NCBI GenBank assembly: GCA_003224195.1
Contig: QHYP01000146.1
Location: 4,555 to 13,455 of the forward strand
Direction of reading: 5' to 3'
Length of the DNA: 8,901 bases
Origin: Acidobacteriota bacterium
GTDB taxonomy: Bacteria; Acidobacteriota; Terriglobia; Acidiferrales; UBA7541
Both the position numbers and the translations under genes were made by a program. The notes under the pieces are model-generated. The model was given only the letters and a program-made list of their open reading frames with translations, was not told the DNA's origin and did not search any database. How positions within the stretch are numbered: the first letter of the stretch is position 1; each line of letters starts with the position of its first letter. Below, piece after piece: positions 6,195-8,901 of this stretch.

Positions 6195-7559
6195 CTACAC
6201 GACAGGCTCGCTCCAGTTTTCGAGCGTTTCCTTCACTTTATGCAGGAACTGGTGGGCGATGGCGCCGTCCACCACGCGGTGGTCGTAGCTGAGCGTCACG
6301 TAGCACATGGAGCGGATGGCGATTGCGTCGTCCACCACCACGGGGCGCTTTTCGATCGCGCCGAGCCCGAGGATCCCGACGTTCGGCTGGCTGATCACCG
6401 GCAGCCCGAAGAGCCCGCCGAAGACGCCCGGGTTCGTAATGGAAAAGGTCCCTTCCTGCACTTCCTCGGGCTTCAGCCTTTTTGCGCGGGCGCGCTCGGC
6501 CAGGTCGTTGAGGGTGCGCTGGATGCCCAGCAGGTTTTTCTCGTCGGCGGTTTTGATCACCGGCACGATCAGCCCCCAATCGAGAGCCACGGCGATGCCG
6601 ATGTTGATTTCCTTGTGCAGCACGACGTTCGTGCCATCGAGCGAGGCGTTCATCGTGGGGAAGGCGCGCAGCCCGGCGACCGCGGCCTTCACAAAGAACG
6701 GCATGAAGGTGAGCTTGGTGTCGTAGCGCTTCTCGAATTCGTCCTTGGACTTGGCGCGCAGGGCGGCCACCTTGCTCATGTCCACTTCGTCCACGGAATA
6801 AACGTGCGGCGAGACGCGCTTCGAGGCGATCATGTGCTCGGCGATGCGCTGGCGCATGACCGACAGGGGCTGCACTTCGTAGTGGCCGAAGTAGATCTTC
6901 TCGCGCGGCACCGCCGTCTCGAACGCGACGCGGGCTTGCCCGCCGGGAACGCCCGGGGCGGGCGGTGGCATCGTGGACGCGGCGGAGGATGGCGAAGCAG
7001 CGGCGCTGGCGGAAGAACCGCCCTCGATCACGGCGAGAATGTCTTTCTTGCTGATGCGGCCGCCTGCGCCCGATCCCGGCACGCCCGATAGATTGATGCC
7101 GTGCTCCTTGGCAAGGCGGCGGACGAGCGGCGAGCTATGAATGCGCTCGCCCTCGCGCATCGGTGCGGGACCTGTGGCGGCCACCGGAGCCGCCCGCGGC
7201 GCTGCCGGCGCGGGCATGGGAATCGGCGCCGGCCTCGGCGCGGCCACAGCGGGAGCGGGAGCAGGAGTGGGCTTGGGCGCGGCGGCAGTCGAAGCAGGAG
7301 CCGCGGCCGAAGCCGGCGCGCCCGCGGCGTCAATCACGGCGACGACGGTCTGAATCGGCACCGTTTCGCCTTCCTTGCACTTGATCTCCTTGAGGACGCC
7401 GGCCACGGGCGATGGGATTTCCGCGTCCACCTTGTCGGTCGAGATTTCGAAGAGCGGCTCGTCGCGTTCGACCTTGTCGCCGGGCTTCTTGAACCACTTG
7501 GTGATCGTGCCTTCGAAAATGCTTTCCCCCATCTGGGGCATCACAATGTCGACAGCCAT
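6195..7559 (-). CDS. 2-oxoacid dehydrogenase complex E2 component (dihydrolipoamide acyltransferase)
   Basis: This 454-residue E2 core transfers the acyl group from its lipoyl arm to CoA in a pyruvate-, branched-chain- or 2-oxoglutarate-type complex. A single lipoyl domain (1-78) carries the lipoylated K43 in STDKVDAEI. A long Ala/Pro linker (79-136) leads to the peripheral subunit-binding domain (139-178: HSSPLVRRLA, GSGAGGRISKKDIL), a second Ala/Ser/Pro linker (179-215) and the catalytic domain (about 226-454) with H427 and D431 in SYDHRVVDG. Length and order are those of a complete enzyme. The start at 7559 is set by MAVDIVMPQMGES and by AGGAGAAGG upstream; the frame stays open to 7706 but that part overlaps E1-beta. 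It lies 67 nt downstream of E1-beta, so they form one operon. Substrate cannot be fixed from E2 alone; the E1-beta neighbour leans to pyruvate or branched-chain acids. Confidence 0.95.
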   Translation of the reverse strand: MAVDIVMPQMGESIFEGTITKWFKKPGDKVERDEPLFEISTDKVDAEIPSPVAGVLKEIKCKEGETVPIQTVVAVIDAAGAPASAAAPASTAAAPKPTPAPAPAVAAPRPAPIPMPAPAAPRAAPVAATGPAPMREGERIHSSPLVRRLAKEHGINLSGVPGSGAGGRISKKDILAVIEGGSSASAAASPSSAASTMPPPAPGVPGGQARVAFETAVPREKIYFGHYEVQPLSVMRQRIAEHMIASKRVSPHVYSVDEVDMSKVAALRAKSKDEFEKRYDTKLTFMPFFVKAAVAGLRAFPTMNASLDGTNVVLHKEINIGIAVALDWGLIVPVIKTADEKNLLGIQRTLNDLAERARAKRLKPEEVQEGTFSITNPGVFGGLFGLPVISQPNVGILGLGAIEKRPVVVDDAIAIRSMCYVTLSYDHRVVDGAIAHQFLHKVKETLENWSEPVV

Positions 7560-7563
7560 TTTT

Positions 7564-7572
7564 CCTTCTCCT
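7564..7572 (-). promoter_or_regulatory. Ribosome binding site of the E2 gene
   Basis: On the minus strand AGGAGAAGG ends 4 nt before the ATG at 7559. It decides the start against the upstream in-frame starts that overlap the E1-beta gene. Confidence 0.75.
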
Positions 7573-7626
7573 GTAAAACCTTTCAAATGCGTCAAAGAAG
7601 CCCGCCCAAGCCGAGTGCTGCAATCT

Positions 7627-8601
7627 CTAATACCGCGCGAGCTCCTTCGCGGCGTTAAAAACCTTTTGTGCGTTGGGCAGAAAATATTCCTCGAGCGGCG
7701 GCGCATACGGCACCGGTGTATCGAGCGCAGTGACGCGCAGCACCGGCCCGTCCAGGTCGCCGAAGGCTTTCTCGCAGAGAACTGCCGCGATTTCGCCGGC
7801 GATGCCGCCGGTCTTCGTGTCCTCGTGGACGACCAAACATTTGTTCGTCTTCTTCACCGACTGCAGAATCGTCTCCTCGTCGAGCGGCAGCAACGTGCGC
7901 AGATCGATGACCTCGGCCTCGACGCCTTCCTTCGCCAGGGCGTCGGCCGCTTCGAGCGATGTATGCATCATCGCGGCGTAGGAAAGGATCGTCAGGTCGC
8001 GGCCCTCGCGGCGGACGACGGCTTTGCCGAGCGGCACGGTGTAATCGCCAGCGTGAATTTCTTCCTTGATGCGCCGGTAGAGGAATTTGTGCTCGAAAAA
8101 GAGCACCGGGTTGTTGTCGCGGACGGCGGCCTTGAGCAAACCTTTCGCGTCGTAGGGCGTCGAGGGATAGACGACCTTCAGACCGGGCGTGTGCACGAAA
8201 TACATTTCCGGATTGGCGGAATGGAACGGCCCGCCGTGAACTCCGCCGCCGGACGGCCCGCGAATGACCATCGGCGCCGGCGCGCCCCACAGATAATGGC
8301 CCTTGGCGACGAAATTCGTGATCTGGTTGAAGGCGCAGACAATGAAATCGATGAATTGCATTTCGGCGATGGGCCGCAGGCCGAGATAACTCATCCCGCA
8401 GGCGGCGCCGACGATGGCGCTCTCGCTGATCGGCGTATCGATGACGCGCTCCCAGCCGAAGCGCTCGAGCAGGCCCTCGGTCACCTTGAACGCGCCGCCG
8501 TAGACGTTTACGTCCTCGCCGAGCAAAACGACCGCCGGGTCGCGCTCCATCTCTTCGAAGATGGCTTGGCGAACGGCCTCGAGAAAAGTAACCGGAGCCA
8601 C
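7627..8601 (-). CDS. 2-oxoacid dehydrogenase E1 component, beta subunit (pyruvate/branched-chain type)
   Basis: A 324-residue protein, the usual length for E1-beta. With E1-alpha it forms the alpha2beta2 thiamine-diphosphate enzyme that decarboxylates a 2-oxoacid and reductively acylates the E2 lipoyl arm. Seen here are VVLLGEDV (24-31), GGAFKVTEGL (35-44), DTPISE with E60 (the conserved glutamate contacting the cofactor pyrimidine), GGPFHS with H127, the segment HTPGLKVVYPSTPYDAKGLL (137-156) and the transketolase C-terminal domain (about 195-320, VIDLRTLLPLD at 231-241). The run NPVLFFEHKFLYR (164-176) is close to branched-chain E1-beta sequences. The GTG start at 8601 is preceded by GGGGAG at 8608-8613; the frame is open further upstream but there it overlaps the preceding gene. 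The preceding stop is 2 nt away, so they are coupled. E1-alpha is not seen in the window. Confidence 0.95.
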   Translation of the reverse strand: MAPVTFLEAVRQAIFEEMERDPAVVLLGEDVNVYGGAFKVTEGLLERFGWERVIDTPISESAIVGAACGMSYLGLRPIAEMQFIDFIVCAFNQITNFVAKGHYLWGAPAPMVIRGPSGGGVHGGPFHSANPEMYFVHTPGLKVVYPSTPYDAKGLLKAAVRDNNPVLFFEHKFLYRRIKEEIHAGDYTVPLGKAVVRREGRDLTILSYAAMMHTSLEAADALAKEGVEAEVIDLRTLLPLDEETILQSVKKTNKCLVVHEDTKTGGIAGEIAAVLCEKAFGDLDGPVLRVTALDTPVPYAPPLEEYFLPNAQKVFNAAKELARY

Positions 8602-8603
8602 GG

Positions 8604-8901
8604 CTATCTCCCCGGCCTGCGGCTTGCAGCCGGCTTGGTTGGCTTCTTTTTGCCGCGGGAGAGAGCCGCGCCCTTCGATGTGGCCCGGACAAGCGGGCTT
8701 GCGCCATTCCCGCTGGCATCCGCGCCGGCCGGGATGAATTGCTTGGCCACTCTTGCCGCGCCGTGTCCAGTGGTGTAGCCGGTGGCGGGCCAAGCCGGCT
8801 TCGTGCTCGTCTTGGGCGGCATCACTTCCGCAATCGGTCTCTCCCACTTCGGCTCGATCTTGTGGCAGCCCTCGCAATAGACGCCCTCGGCGGCAAGTTC
8901 G
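8604..8901 (-). CDS. C-terminal fragment of an unidentified protein with a CxxCH motif and basic tail (5' end outside window)
   Basis: The last 98 codons of a gene entering from the right edge on the minus strand. It begins in frame ELAAEGVYCEGCHK, with two cysteines and a histidine (visible residues 9, 12, 13) that could form half of a zinc ribbon or, if exported, a haem-c site. From about residue 30 the sequence is low-complexity, rich in Ala, Gly, Thr, Ser and Lys, ending in a basic tail (GKKKPTKP, SRRPGR). Its TAG is 2 nt before the E1-beta GTG and its last codons hold the E1-beta ribosome binding site, so it belongs to the same operon. I do not recognise the family. It does not look like the C-terminus of an E1-alpha subunit, which is the neighbour one would expect. 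Coding status rests on the open frame, the CxxCH motif and the spacing. Confidence 0.55.
   Translation of the reverse strand, partial: ELAAEGVYCEGCHKIEPKWERPIAEVMPPKTSTKPAWPATGYTTGHGAARVAKQFIPAGADASGNGASPLVRATSKGAALSRGKKKPTKPAASRRPGR

Noticed and set aside
6090..7091. Plus-strand open frame across the E2 catalytic domain
   Set aside because: Antisense to the conserved E2 domain, rich in His/Asp/Arg, no family resemblance.
7560..7706. N-terminal extension of E2 upstream of the ATG at 7559
   Set aside because: The extension overlaps the E1-beta coding end, while the lipoyl domain starts at MAVDIVMPQMGES with a good ribosome binding site.
7375..8778. Long plus-strand open frame across E1-beta
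   Set aside because: Antisense to a complete E1-beta with all family motifs; no domain is seen in the plus-strand translation.
8602..8877. N-terminal extension of E1-beta upstream of the GTG at 8601
   Set aside because: The translation there has no similarity to E1 and the region reads better in another frame as the end of the preceding gene.

Overview
The window is GC-rich bacterial chromosome. A lipoprotein lytic transglycosylase with LysM domains points to a diderm. Together with a HipA-like/DUF3037 gene pair, an Ala/Lys-rich histone-H1-like protein and a separate E1-beta/E2 2-oxoacid dehydrogenase operon, it suggests an Acidobacteriota-like soil bacterium. This placement is inference; no rRNA or other phylogenetic marker is present.

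Left part (1-1925): one secreted surface protein (178-1779) with a signal peptide, a PEGA domain, three 40-residue repeats alternating with collagen-like Gly-X-Y stretches, and a glycine-rich C-terminal domain. A strong intrinsic terminator (1667-1698) lies inside the 3' end of its reading frame. A TGA 40 nt upstream of it in the neighbouring frame would give a natural C-terminus, so the frame as read probably carries a one-base frameshift near its end. Its 5' leader can fold so that the Shine-Dalgarno sequence is paired.

Middle (1926-4350): an MltD-like membrane-anchored lytic transglycosylase, whose promoter-like elements put the transcript start on or next to the ATG (leaderless candidate). 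Next comes a 98-residue charge-segregated protein (acidic head, Lys/Arg tail) with its own promoter candidate, followed by a clear terminator.

Centre (4431-6123): a two-gene cassette, HipA-like kinase then DUF3037 protein, 3 nt apart. A promoter candidate that would again give a nearly leaderless mRNA precedes it, and a 22-bp imperfect palindrome covers the -35 element. There is no HipB-type antitoxin. This is the most likely place for a poorly described regulatory or toxin-antitoxin-like system.

Right part (6195-8901, minus strand): the E2 acyltransferase and E1-beta subunits of a pyruvate/branched-chain-type 2-oxoacid dehydrogenase complex, preceded by the C-terminal end of an unidentified CxxCH-containing protein that runs off the window. 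E1-alpha and E3 are not visible. This operon converges on the HipA/DUF3037 cassette across a 71-nt gap with no clear terminator. No tRNA, rRNA, CRISPR array or insertion sequence was seen.
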